From assembly GCA_019090225.1 (NCBI GenBank), contig JAHRWI010000189.1, forward strand, positions 1 to 15,780: a stretch of DNA of 15,780 nucleotides. Direction: 5' to 3'. Of this stretch, positions 1-5,909 are shown piece by piece. The DNA comes from Porticoccaceae bacterium (GTDB lineage Bacteria > Pseudomonadota > Gammaproteobacteria > Pseudomonadales > Porticoccaceae). Positions within the stretch are counted from its first letter, which is position 1; each line of letters begins with the position of its first letter. A program made the position numbers and the translations under genes. Under the pieces are notes generated by a model. It was not told the origin of the DNA. It saw only the letters and a list, made by a program, of their open reading frames with translations, and searched no databases.

Positions 1-71
1 CCGATAATTGTCAGGCTTTGGCGGATGAGAAGCAGGCCGGCGGTTTGCCCAGTGGTCTGCTGGGTAACTGA
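1..71 (+). CDS. C-terminal end of a short-chain dehydrogenase (5' partial)
   Basis: Reading from base 3, 22 codons are open to a TGA at 69-71. The peptide contains QALADEKQAGGLPSG, which closely matches the last residues of the complete SDR just downstream (KALEGAEQAGGLPG). This is therefore most likely the tail of a second, upstream SDR of the same subfamily, arranged in tandem on the same strand. Nothing of the catalytic domain is in the window. The gene could be intact upstream or could be a remnant of a duplication. The call rests only on this tail similarity. Confidence 0.6.
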   Translation, partial: DNCQALADEKQAGGLPSGLLGN

Positions 72-145
72 GCTAGAATTTAAATCAAGCAGATTTAAAA
101 CCAAACGCGGGGCGCTTAACGTCCCGCATCACTTCAACTACGAGG

Positions 146-163
146 CGTCTGTATTAACAGACG
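146..163 (+). promoter_or_regulatory. Perfect 7-bp hairpin / operator-like inverted repeat before the SDR start
   Basis: CGTCTGT-ATTA-ACAGACG is a perfect 7-bp inverted repeat with a 4-base spacer, ending 11 bases before the SDR ATG at 175. It occupies the place where a ribosome binding site would be, and no clear Shine-Dalgarno is seen there. It could be a repressor operator or an mRNA hairpin acting on translation. Only the symmetry is observed; the role is inferred. Confidence 0.4.
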
Positions 164-174
164 GTGTACGTAAT

Positions 175-1032
175 ATGAAAGACGTAGCAGGAAAAGTAGC
201 ATTTATCACTGGTGGAGCAAGCGGCATGGGCCTCGGTATGGCCCGTTCATTTGCAGCAGCCGGTATGAAAGTCATGATTGGCGATATTGAGTTAGAACCG
301 GCACAAAAAGCCGTTGACGAACTCAAGGCCAAGGGTCTCGAAGCCGCCTGTGTGCAGGTCGATGTCACCAGTATGGAATCCGTACAGGCTGCCGCTGATA
401 AGACCATTGAAGTCTTCGGCAAGGTCCATGTCATCAGCAACAATGCCGGTGTCGCCGTGGGTGGTTACAGCGAATCCTGCAGCATGCGCAACTGGAAGTG
501 GGTGATGGATGTCAATCTGTGGGGCGTGGTCTACGGACTCCAGGCCTTTGTACCGCTGATCGCAGCTCACGGCGAAGGTGGCCATGTGATCAGCACCGCA
601 TCAATGGCGGGCATGGTTGGTCTGCGCGGCGCAGGGCCATACAACGCCACTAAATTTGCAGTGGTCGGCATGATGGAAACCTTCGCAGCGGATCACCGCA
701 AAGATAATATCGGCGCCTCGGTATTGTGCCCTGGCATCGTCGCCACCAATATCGGCCACTCTGGACGCAACCGAGCCGACGAGTATGGTGGTGCTGTTAA
801 ACCCAATGAAAAAGACCGCACGGCTGAAATGCTCGCCAAGGGTCTTAACCCTGATATCGTTGGTGACCTGGTGCTCGAAGCCATGCAGGAAGATCAGTTT
901 TATATCTTCACCGATCCCGGCTTAAAGCATTTAATTGAAACCCGCTGCAAGCGGATTATTGATGGCTATGACTGGGCTGCAAACAGCAAAGCACTGGAAG
1001 GCGCAGAGCAGGCTGGTGGCTTACCGGGTTAA
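175..1032 (+). CDS. Short-chain dehydrogenase/reductase (SDR), NAD-type
   Basis: A 285-residue cytosolic oxidoreductase that should interconvert an alcohol and a ketone with a nicotinamide cofactor. Classical SDR marks are all present: the Rossmann loop TGGASGMG (12-19), NNAG (89-92), and the catalytic tetrad N114, S143, Y156 and K160 (YNATK). Asp37 at the end of the second strand favours NAD(H) over NADP(H). Length is slightly above the usual 250-280, with a C-terminal tail ending QAGGLPG. The reading frame stays open upstream to 25, but ATG 175 puts the usual short lead before the first strand, and the extra 50 residues look non-protein. The same tail occurs at 3-71, so this is one of two tandem paralogues. 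Substrate is unknown; steroid, terpenoid or hydroxyacyl substrates are all possible. Confidence 0.93.
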   Translation: MKDVAGKVAFITGGASGMGLGMARSFAAAGMKVMIGDIELEPAQKAVDELKAKGLEAACVQVDVTSMESVQAAADKTIEVFGKVHVISNNAGVAVGGYSESCSMRNWKWVMDVNLWGVVYGLQAFVPLIAAHGEGGHVISTASMAGMVGLRGAGPYNATKFAVVGMMETFAADHRKDNIGASVLCPGIVATNIGHSGRNRADEYGGAVKPNEKDRTAEMLAKGLNPDIVGDLVLEAMQEDQFYIFTDPGLKHLIETRCKRIIDGYDWAANSKALEGAEQAGGLPG

Positions 1033-1070
1033 CACCTGGTTTAGTATCGGAGCACTTAAAATTTGAGTAT

Positions 1071-1099
1071 GGCCCCCGGGGCGGAAACTTCTGGGGGCC
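1071..1099 (+). terminator. GC-rich hairpin after the SDR gene, possible terminator
   Basis: GGCCCCC (1071-1077) pairs with GGGGGCC (1093-1099), and G-T wobbles can extend the stem inward. It lies 38 bases after the SDR stop and is the only strong hairpin in the 253-base gap to the next gene. There is no T-run after it, so it is not a canonical intrinsic terminator; it may instead stop decay or help Rho. The rest of the gap is AT-rich with nothing else recognisable. Confidence 0.4.
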
Positions 1100-1285
1100 A
1101 AGACTTGCATAGCGAGGGAAACTCCAAATAAGAAAAATTGATAATTAAAAAAAATGGTGGTCATGGGATTAATCTAGATGAAGCAAATCAAGCGCTCTAA
1201 CCCATAGACCCTTATTTAAAGCGCGTTAAACGAATCTGGCACTGATAACTCCTCTATTAGTAGCGTTGATTAGGAAACAACAAGA

Positions 1286-1822
1286 ATGGCAATAAATTGG
1301 GACGCATTTGGCGCTCTGGCAGAGGGCCTGGGTGCAATCGCAGTAATTTTATCGGTACTTTATCTCGCCACTCAGATTCGTTCACAAACCCGCGAAGCAA
1401 GGCTTTCGGCTACCCGTGAGCTATCTGCCGAATCCCGCCGCGTTCTTGAACTGATTGCACTCGATCAGGAATACTCGCAGATTTATCAGGCAGGAATATA
1501 TGATTACGAAGGCCTGCCGGATAATGATCGAATGCGTGTGAGTTACATGTTCCGGTCGTTCCTGCTCATAGCTGAACAACAGTATCTGCACACCCAACAT
1601 GGCTCTATCGATGCCATTTACCTGGAATCTTCAGAACGTGTTTACCTTGAATTTCTAAAAAGTCCCGGCTTACAGCAATTTTGGCAAATGAGTAAACATG
1701 CCTTCAGTGACGACTTTAAGGCCTATATCGATACGTTGGTAGCCGAAGCCAAAACCATGGAATTCAACAGCACCTTTCACCGTGAATTGAAAGAGGGCGC
1801 TGCTGAGCCAACGAAATCTTGA
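1286..1822 (+). CDS. Membrane-anchored protein of unknown function
   Basis: 178 residues. The N-terminus (about 1-10, WDAFGALAEGLG region) leads into one hydrophobic segment at about 11-29, followed by QIRSQTREAR and a soluble, helix-rich, charged remainder with no recognised catalytic motif. This layout, a single N-terminal membrane helix and a C-terminal helical domain of about 140 residues, is common among uncharacterised proteobacterial proteins. The positive QIRSQTR segment after the helix suggests that the bulk of the protein is cytoplasmic. AGGA at 1272-1275 sits ten bases before the ATG, which supports this start. It precedes the MBL-fold gene by 47 bases on the same strand and could be co-transcribed. 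I cannot assign a function. Confidence 0.75.
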   Translation: MAINWDAFGALAEGLGAIAVILSVLYLATQIRSQTREARLSATRELSAESRRVLELIALDQEYSQIYQAGIYDYEGLPDNDRMRVSYMFRSFLLIAEQQYLHTQHGSIDAIYLESSERVYLEFLKSPGLQQFWQMSKHAFSDDFKAYIDTLVAEAKTMEFNSTFHRELKEGAAEPTKS

Positions 1823-1869
1823 CCTAACAGGTAATCAACTGAGCCTGATACCATCCCTTTTCATATTAT

Positions 1870-2796
1870 TTGAACAACCCGATTAATCTAGAGATCAAAA
1901 GCCATGAACACACCGTCACTAACGTTCGGTCAGGTTACCGTTTATCTGGCGCGAAGAATGGCAAATACCCGGACGGCAATCAGGTGGTAGTACAAGGCAG
2001 CGACACCAAGGTCATCTTTGATACCCCGCTAGTGGCCAACAATCTCAAGGCGGAACTAGAAGGCACCGACATGGTTATCCTCGGCCACGTGCACGAAGAC
2101 CACACAGCGGGGATTCACTTACTTCCTGAATCTGTGGTCCTGGCCCACGAAGCCGACGTGGATGCTATCCGCAGCATGGCAGGCTTGCTGAATCATTACG
2201 GCATGCCACCGGAACCCAGTGAGGAAATGATACCTTTTGTGACTGAGGAATTCTTTTTTCAGCCCCGGCCCGACGCCCAGAGCTATCGCTCGGAACAAAG
2301 CTGGGACGTGGGCCAGAGCACCATCACCGCCTTGCACACCCCCGGCCATACTGGCGGGCACAGTGCCCTGCTTGTCGAACCTGAAGGCGTGTTATTTATC
2401 GGCGACATTGACCTGTCCAGCTTTGGCCCTTACTACGGCGACGGCTGTTCCAATCTGCAGGACTTCCGCCGCTCTATCGACCGCCTCAAACAGATCGAAG
2501 CGAAAACCTGGGTGACTTCCCACCACAAAGGCGTCATCACGGAGCGGGAGACTTTTCTCGATTTGTTACAGGCCTTTGCTGACAAAATAGGCCAACGCGA
2601 AGCGGCCATCCTCGGAGTGATCGGTGAAAAGCCCAGAACACTGAACGACCTGGTGGCCCATCGCTTCGTTTACCCCACCTGGTACGACGGGCTGTGGGCG
2701 GAAAGCTGTGAGACCTACACCATCACCCAGCACCTCGAAGAAATGTTGGCAGCCGGTACCGTATTAAAAGACGAAGGGCTTTATCATCTCGGGTAA
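1870..2796 (+). CDS. Metallo-beta-lactamase-fold hydrolase with C-terminal winged helix
   Basis: 308 residues. The metal-binding signature HVHEDH is at 73-78, followed by HTPGHTGGH (156-164), the bridging-Asp region GDIDL (178-182) and a late His pair at 218-219. These are the ligands of a dinuclear zinc (or iron) MBL hydrolase. Residues about 235-308 look like the winged-helix domain that follows the MBL domain in LACTB2-like proteins (NDLV...WAESCETYTITQHLEEMLAAGTV). It should hydrolyse an ester, thioester or phosphoester; the substrate is unknown. The start is uncertain. An in-frame TGA at 1846-1848 rules out anything much earlier, the next ATG is far inside the domain, and TTG 1870 has no visible Shine-Dalgarno. 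ATT at 1882 is another possibility. Confidence 0.88.
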   Translation: MNNPINLEIKSHEHTVTNVRSGYRLSGAKNGKYPDGNQVVVQGSDTKVIFDTPLVANNLKAELEGTDMVILGHVHEDHTAGIHLLPESVVLAHEADVDAIRSMAGLLNHYGMPPEPSEEMIPFVTEEFFFQPRPDAQSYRSEQSWDVGQSTITALHTPGHTGGHSALLVEPEGVLFIGDIDLSSFGPYYGDGCSNLQDFRRSIDRLKQIEAKTWVTSHHKGVITERETFLDLLQAFADKIGQREAAILGVIGEKPRTLNDLVAHRFVYPTWYDGLWAESCETYTITQHLEEMLAAGTVLKDEGLYHLG

Positions 2797-2836
2797 TACA
2801 CCGAATCACCCTGATACAAAACCTTGTCTCAGAAGC

Positions 2837-2908
2837 TTACTCAAACGCAGAACTGAACTGGCGGCGCGAGAACGTCTGAAACCCGACAGCCACTCTCTGG
2901 ATGAGTAA
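2837..2908 (+). pseudogene. Start-less C-terminal coding fragment, family unknown
   Basis: This frame reads LLKRRTELAARERLKPDSHS and ends LDE-stop at 2906-2908. Composition is charged, helical and protein-like, but the frame has no ATG, GTG or TTG start between the MBL gene and this point. It looks like the 3' end of a gene that has lost its front. I do not recognise the family. Chance cannot be excluded for a fragment this short. Confidence 0.3.
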
Positions 2909-2993
2909 TCATTCGTCTTTAACGCCCGAACTGATCAACGAGGACTCTACCGCTTATCTTGAATTTCAGAAGATTACGTTTCCTGGAAGTTAG
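2901..2993 (+). CDS. Possible 30-residue ORF overlapping the preceding stop
   Basis: ATG 2901 overlaps the TAA of the fragment before it (ATGAGTAA), a typical translational-coupling arrangement. The ORF gives a 30-residue peptide (begins MSNHSSLTPELINEDS) and stops at TAG 2991-2993. There is no Shine-Dalgarno, no recognised domain and no membrane segment. It may be the surviving front of a second gene lost by deletion rather than a working small protein. Low confidence. Confidence 0.2.
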   Translation: MSNHSSLTPELINEDSTAYLEFQKITFPGS

Positions 2994-3015
2994 GTCGCCC
3001 AATTAAACAAATGCA

Positions 3016-3148
3016 GACCCCGTTTTAGTGGAAACCTTTTAGCTACTAGCGGCGATTCTAGACCTAACCCCGTTTTTGCAGTTTTTGCTGATCTTTTCTC
3101 GACCCTGATCTCTCGCTGATCTCCTTTCTTGACCTGACCCTGACTTTT
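3016..3148 (+). repeat. Degenerate GACC(TG/TA)ACCCC-GTTTT elements
   Basis: Three related strings occur: GACCCCGTTTT (3016-3026), GACCTAACCCCGTTTTT (3061-3077) and GACCTGACCCTGACTTTT (3131-3148). The core resembles dispersed GGGGTCAGGTC-type intergenic motifs that I recall from gammaproteobacterial genomes, where they are sometimes found near REP-associated (Y1/IS200-like) transposases. No transposase lies in the window. The similarity between copies is seen directly; the REP assignment is from memory. Confidence 0.4.
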
Positions 3149-3174
3149 CTGATCTCTCTGTTTTCAACTGATCT
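3088..3174 (+). repeat. Five copies of CTGATCT in 87 bp
   Basis: Exact CTGATCT heptamers start at 3088, 3105, 3116, 3149 and 3168. Two further CTGAC variants lie at 3134 and 3140. Spacings are 17, 11, 33 and 19, so part of the set fits an 11-bp period. The strand is strongly pyrimidine-rich. The block sits directly before the TPR-like remnant and in part reads into it. Confidence 0.55.
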
Positions 3175-3341
3175 TCGGCAACGCCCAGTTGAATTTGCAT
3201 TGTTATGCCCAGGCAGTAAAGGCTTTCGAACAGGCTGAGGAATATCAGATCTCGGCAGCTAACGCTAAACAGTGGTTGAACTATGCCCGCGCGGAGGGTT
3301 TGCGTGCAGCGGGGGCCGAAATTACGGCCTGCGGTATATAG
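3153..3341 (+). pseudogene. Remnant of a tetratricopeptide-repeat (TPR) protein C-terminus
   Basis: The frame is open from 3153 to the TAG at 3339-3341 (62 codons), with no credible start codon or ribosome site. It contains GNAQLNLHCYAQAVKAFEQA, a good TPR helix pair (LGNAQLNLxxYxQAVxAFExA is the usual pattern), then KQWLNYARAEGLR, like the end of bacterial TPR proteins. The upstream part runs into the CTGATCT repeats and carries an in-frame TGA at 3150-3152. I read it as the 3' end of a TPR gene cut off by a rearrangement. It is too short to be a functional repeat protein. Confidence 0.55.
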
Positions 3342-3426
3342 TATAAGATCTCACTAATCATCCGGCTCAACTGTGCAGCTGAACGGTGCTACGGAGGAGG
3401 GTTTGATCCCTGGGTGTAATAAAACG

Positions 3427-4650
3427 TTATATTCTAACTAGACTAAGTAGTTCGCCTACGACAAAAGCAAAACTGACAAAGAAGCCAATAACAGGTATCC
3501 AGGCTGGAAATACCCTGACATCAACCGGAAATGGTTCCTGCCGCTTTATTCGCCATAGCGCAAGATTCACGATTGAAAAAAGTATCAAAATAATGATCGA
3601 GGTCGCTTCAGCAAGTGAAGCAAGGCGGCCTAAAAGTGCGAGTATAAGAACCAGTGATGACGCCACAACCGTTGCAATGAGAGGGGTACGTGTCCGGTGG
3701 TGTACCTTGCTAAACAGGCCGGGAAGCTGACCTCGTGAGCTCATGCCGTACAGAACCCGAGCAGCCATAATTATTTGAATTAAAGCGCCGTTGATAATGG
3801 CGAGCATGCCGATGATGCTGATAATAATGGCTTTCTCACCGACATGATGTTCGTAGATACTTGAAAGGGGCGCTTCACTGGAGGCAAGCTCGCCTGGCGT
3901 CAGCGACAATACGGCGGTAACCATTAACAGCATATAAATAGCAGTGGTGATACCGAGTGTAAGTAGAATTGCGCGAGGTAGAGTTTGTTTAACGTCTTTA
4001 ACTTCTTCAGCCACATCAACCATATCTTCAAAGCCAATAAAGGCATAAAAGGAGAGGACCGCGCCAAGGTAAATGCCTCCCCAGTTGGTGATATCAGTAG
4101 GGGGGAGCAATTCAGTCCAGCGGTCTGGGAAAGAGGATAAACTTTCACCGCTAACGGCAATGACCAGCATTAAGCCGCCGATTTCAATCACCGTGATAAT
4201 ACTCGCTATGGTGACTGATTCCGCGATGCCCCATGAGGCAATACTAGCAAGCAACAGGGTCACTATCGCGATAGCAATAATCCGATCGACACTGATGAAT
4301 TGATGCAAATACCCGACTAAACCATTAACCAGTGCAGCAGCTGAAACCAGCCCGGCAGAAATCACAAGAAGACCGACAACAATGGACAGCCGCTCTGATG
4401 AGAAGCCCTGCTTAACGTACAAAGCAGCGCCAGCCGCACGGGGAAAACGACCACACAGCTCGGCAAATGATATTGCCGTAAATCCCGCCAGTAGAGCAGC
4501 AATAAAGAATGAAACGGGAGCGTAATATCCGGCGACATTGGCGATCTCACCAACCAAAGCGTAAATGCCAGCGCCAATGGTTGTGCCGAGTCCGTAAAGA
4601 ACCACCATGGGAAGAGACAATGTCCGTTTTAGGGTGACCTGATTATTCAT
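3427..4650 (-). CDS. APC-superfamily amino acid/organic-cation permease
   Basis: A 407-residue inner-membrane secondary transporter with about 11-12 hydrophobic segments. The first helix carries GLGTTIGAGIY (20-30), the APC-family substrate/Na-site motif. AFIGFEDMVDVAEEVKD near residues 205-222 matches the conserved helix-6 region of YfnA/CAT-like permeases, and a later ARVLYGMSSRGQLP segment is the family loop. The frame could extend to 4758, but that stretch is a shadow of the ACAD gene. ATG 4650 is chosen because the family N-terminus begins just before the first helix. A GGAGG (4664-4668 on the top strand as CCTCC) lies 13 bases upstream inside the 22-base gap after the ACAD stop. It is the last gene of the APH-ACAD-permease operon. 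The transported substrate is not evident. Confidence 0.9.
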   Translation of the reverse strand: MNNQVTLKRTLSLPMVVLYGLGTTIGAGIYALVGEIANVAGYYAPVSFFIAALLAGFTAISFAELCGRFPRAAGAALYVKQGFSSERLSIVVGLLVISAGLVSAAALVNGLVGYLHQFISVDRIIAIAIVTLLLASIASWGIAESVTIASIITVIEIGGLMLVIAVSGESLSSFPDRWTELLPPTDITNWGGIYLGAVLSFYAFIGFEDMVDVAEEVKDVKQTLPRAILLTLGITTAIYMLLMVTAVLSLTPGELASSEAPLSSIYEHHVGEKAIIISIIGMLAIINGALIQIIMAARVLYGMSSRGQLPGLFSKVHHRTRTPLIATVVASSLVLILALLGRLASLAEATSIIILILFSIVNLALWRIKRQEPFPVDVRVFPAWIPVIGFFVSFAFVVGELLSLVRI

Positions 4651-4672
4651 AGGCTTCCCAGTTCCTCCAAAT

Positions 4673-5833
4673 TCAACTACGCGCCAACACCCAGCGATGC
4701 ACCTCACTCGGCCCGTCATAAATCCTGAAGGCCCGAATATCCCGATAAATCCGCTCAATCACGGTATCCGTACAGATACCCTTCGCGCCCAACACTTGCA
4801 TAGATCGATCCACCACTCTGCCCAGGGCTTCGGAGCAATGCACCTTGCACATGCTGGTTTCGGTCTGGGCTTTATCACCCTGGTCGAGCAGCCAGCAGCC
4901 GTGCCAGGTCATGAGCCGTGACGTTCGCAGGTCGATCTTGTTATCGGCGAGCTGAAAGCCGATGCCCTGGTGTTCGATAATGGCTTTGCCAAAAGCCTGA
5001 CGCGTGCGGGCGTAGTCGGTGGCGATATCGTGGGCGCGCTGAGCAGCACCAAGCCAGCGCATGCAGTGGGTCATCCGTGCGGGGCCGAGGCGTACCTGGG
5101 CGTAGCGAAAGCCTTTGCCGACTTCGCCGAGAATCTGGCTGGCGGGAATACGCACGTTGTAGTCGACTTCGCAGTGACCGCCCGGTGAGTTGCTGTCGAT
5201 GGTGTCGAGCATGCGCACCATCTCGATGCCGGGGGTATCGGCGTCGCACATAAACATGGTCGCACCGACGTCGTTGCCTTCGTAGTCGAGAGTTTTGGCC
5301 ATGATGATGTGATAACCAGCACCGGGCATGCCGGTGATAAACCATTTGCGACCTTTGACGATGTAGTCATCGCCATCGGGTGTGGCGGTGGTCTTCATCA
5401 AGGAGGGATCGGAGCCTGCCCCGCCATCGGGTTCGGTCATGGAGAACACAGAGCGGATATGACCCTGCACCATGGGTACTAGCCAGCGATCTTTTTGCTC
5501 CGGCGTGGCGACTTGATGTAGCAGGTTGGTATTACCTTCGTCCGGTGCCTGAATGTTTAGCGCCAGCGGGCCGAGGGTGGAGTAACCCGCCGCTTCAAAG
5601 ACCACAGCCATACCCCGATGATCCAGCCCCAGGCCGCCATATTGTTTCGGCGCGTGAGGGGCTAGTAAACCGGCCTCTCTCGCCTTGGCTACCAGCTCAG
5701 TGCGCAGCTCATCAGTAGGCCCGTGGTATTCCTGTCGTGCGTCATTTTCGTAGGGCATAACGATGTTGCGAATAAATTCATCGGTACGTTCTTTAAGCAC
5801 CAGCAGGTCGGCTGGCAACTGGAAATCTATCAT
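4673..5833 (-). CDS. Acyl-CoA dehydrogenase family protein, ACAD10/11 (FadE2)-like
   Basis: A 386-residue FAD enzyme. The flavin/substrate motif MTEPDGGAGSD (132-142), KGRKWFITG (160-168) and QAFGKAIIEHQGIGFQLAD (279-297) are present. The end reads RIYDGPSEVHRWVLAR: the residue where medium-chain dehydrogenases have their catalytic Glu (YEGTS) is Asp373, as in ACAD10/ACAD11-like enzymes. The alternative base position in the RLGPAR helix (248-253) has no acid. A ribosome site AAGG precedes ATG 5833. The gene lies between an APH-type kinase (76 bases upstream) and a permease (22 bases downstream), one minus-strand unit. In the related LvaC and ACAD11 systems, this domain removes phosphate from a 4-phosphoacyl-CoA to give an enoyl-CoA. 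That role is inferred here; ordinary dehydrogenation remains possible. Confidence 0.93.
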   Translation of the reverse strand: MIDFQLPADLLVLKERTDEFIRNIVMPYENDARQEYHGPTDELRTELVAKAREAGLLAPHAPKQYGGLGLDHRGMAVVFEAAGYSTLGPLALNIQAPDEGNTNLLHQVATPEQKDRWLVPMVQGHIRSVFSMTEPDGGAGSDPSLMKTTATPDGDDYIVKGRKWFITGMPGAGYHIIMAKTLDYEGNDVGATMFMCDADTPGIEMVRMLDTIDSNSPGGHCEVDYNVRIPASQILGEVGKGFRYAQVRLGPARMTHCMRWLGAAQRAHDIATDYARTRQAFGKAIIEHQGIGFQLADNKIDLRTSRLMTWHGCWLLDQGDKAQTETSMCKVHCSEALGRVVDRSMQVLGAKGICTDTVIERIYRDIRAFRIYDGPSEVHRWVLARS

Positions 5834-5909
5834 AGTATTTACCTTAGTTAAAAATTATATCTATTTGATATAAAACGTTTTTTATAACCTAGAAAACCAG
5901 TTCAATCAC

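Larger units (their letters stand above)
2797..3426. other. 630-base gap with decayed coding fragments and short repeats
   Basis: No complete gene is supported here. Three things are visible. A start-less reading frame ending at 2908 has a protein-like peptide (RRTELAARERLKPDSHSLDE) and overlaps a 30-codon ORF at 2901-2993 through ATGAGTAA. Between 3016 and 3174 lie pyrimidine-rich repeats (CTGATCT, GACCCCGTTTT). From 3153 to 3341 there is the tail of a TPR protein. The mix of truncated frames and repeats suggests an old insertion or deletion scar. GGAGGAGGG at 3393-3401 has no gene after it. Confidence 0.6.

Noticed and set aside
25..174. 50-residue N-terminal extension of the SDR
   Set aside because: The frame is open, but it covers the tail of the upstream SDR and the spacer with its hairpin, and its composition is not protein-like. 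ATG 175 gives the normal SDR N-terminus.
2837..2993. Small toxin-antitoxin pair (overlapping ORFs with ATGAGTAA)
   Set aside because: The first frame has no start codon, the second is only 30 residues with no toxin or antitoxin pattern, and there is no ribosome site.
3380..3420. tRNA-like 3' half (GGTTTGATCCC resembles a T-loop)
   Set aside because: No acceptor stem, anticodon arm or D-arm can be drawn around it.
4651..4758. 36-residue N-terminal extension of the APC permease
   Set aside because: It lies almost entirely inside the ACAD coding sequence in another frame. The permease motif starts just after ATG 4650, which has a GGAGG upstream.
4941..5718. Several long open frames overlapping the ACAD gene on both strands
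   Set aside because: They are shadows of a GC-rich coding region. They give Arg/Pro/His-rich peptides without domains, and the ACAD frame has full family motifs.
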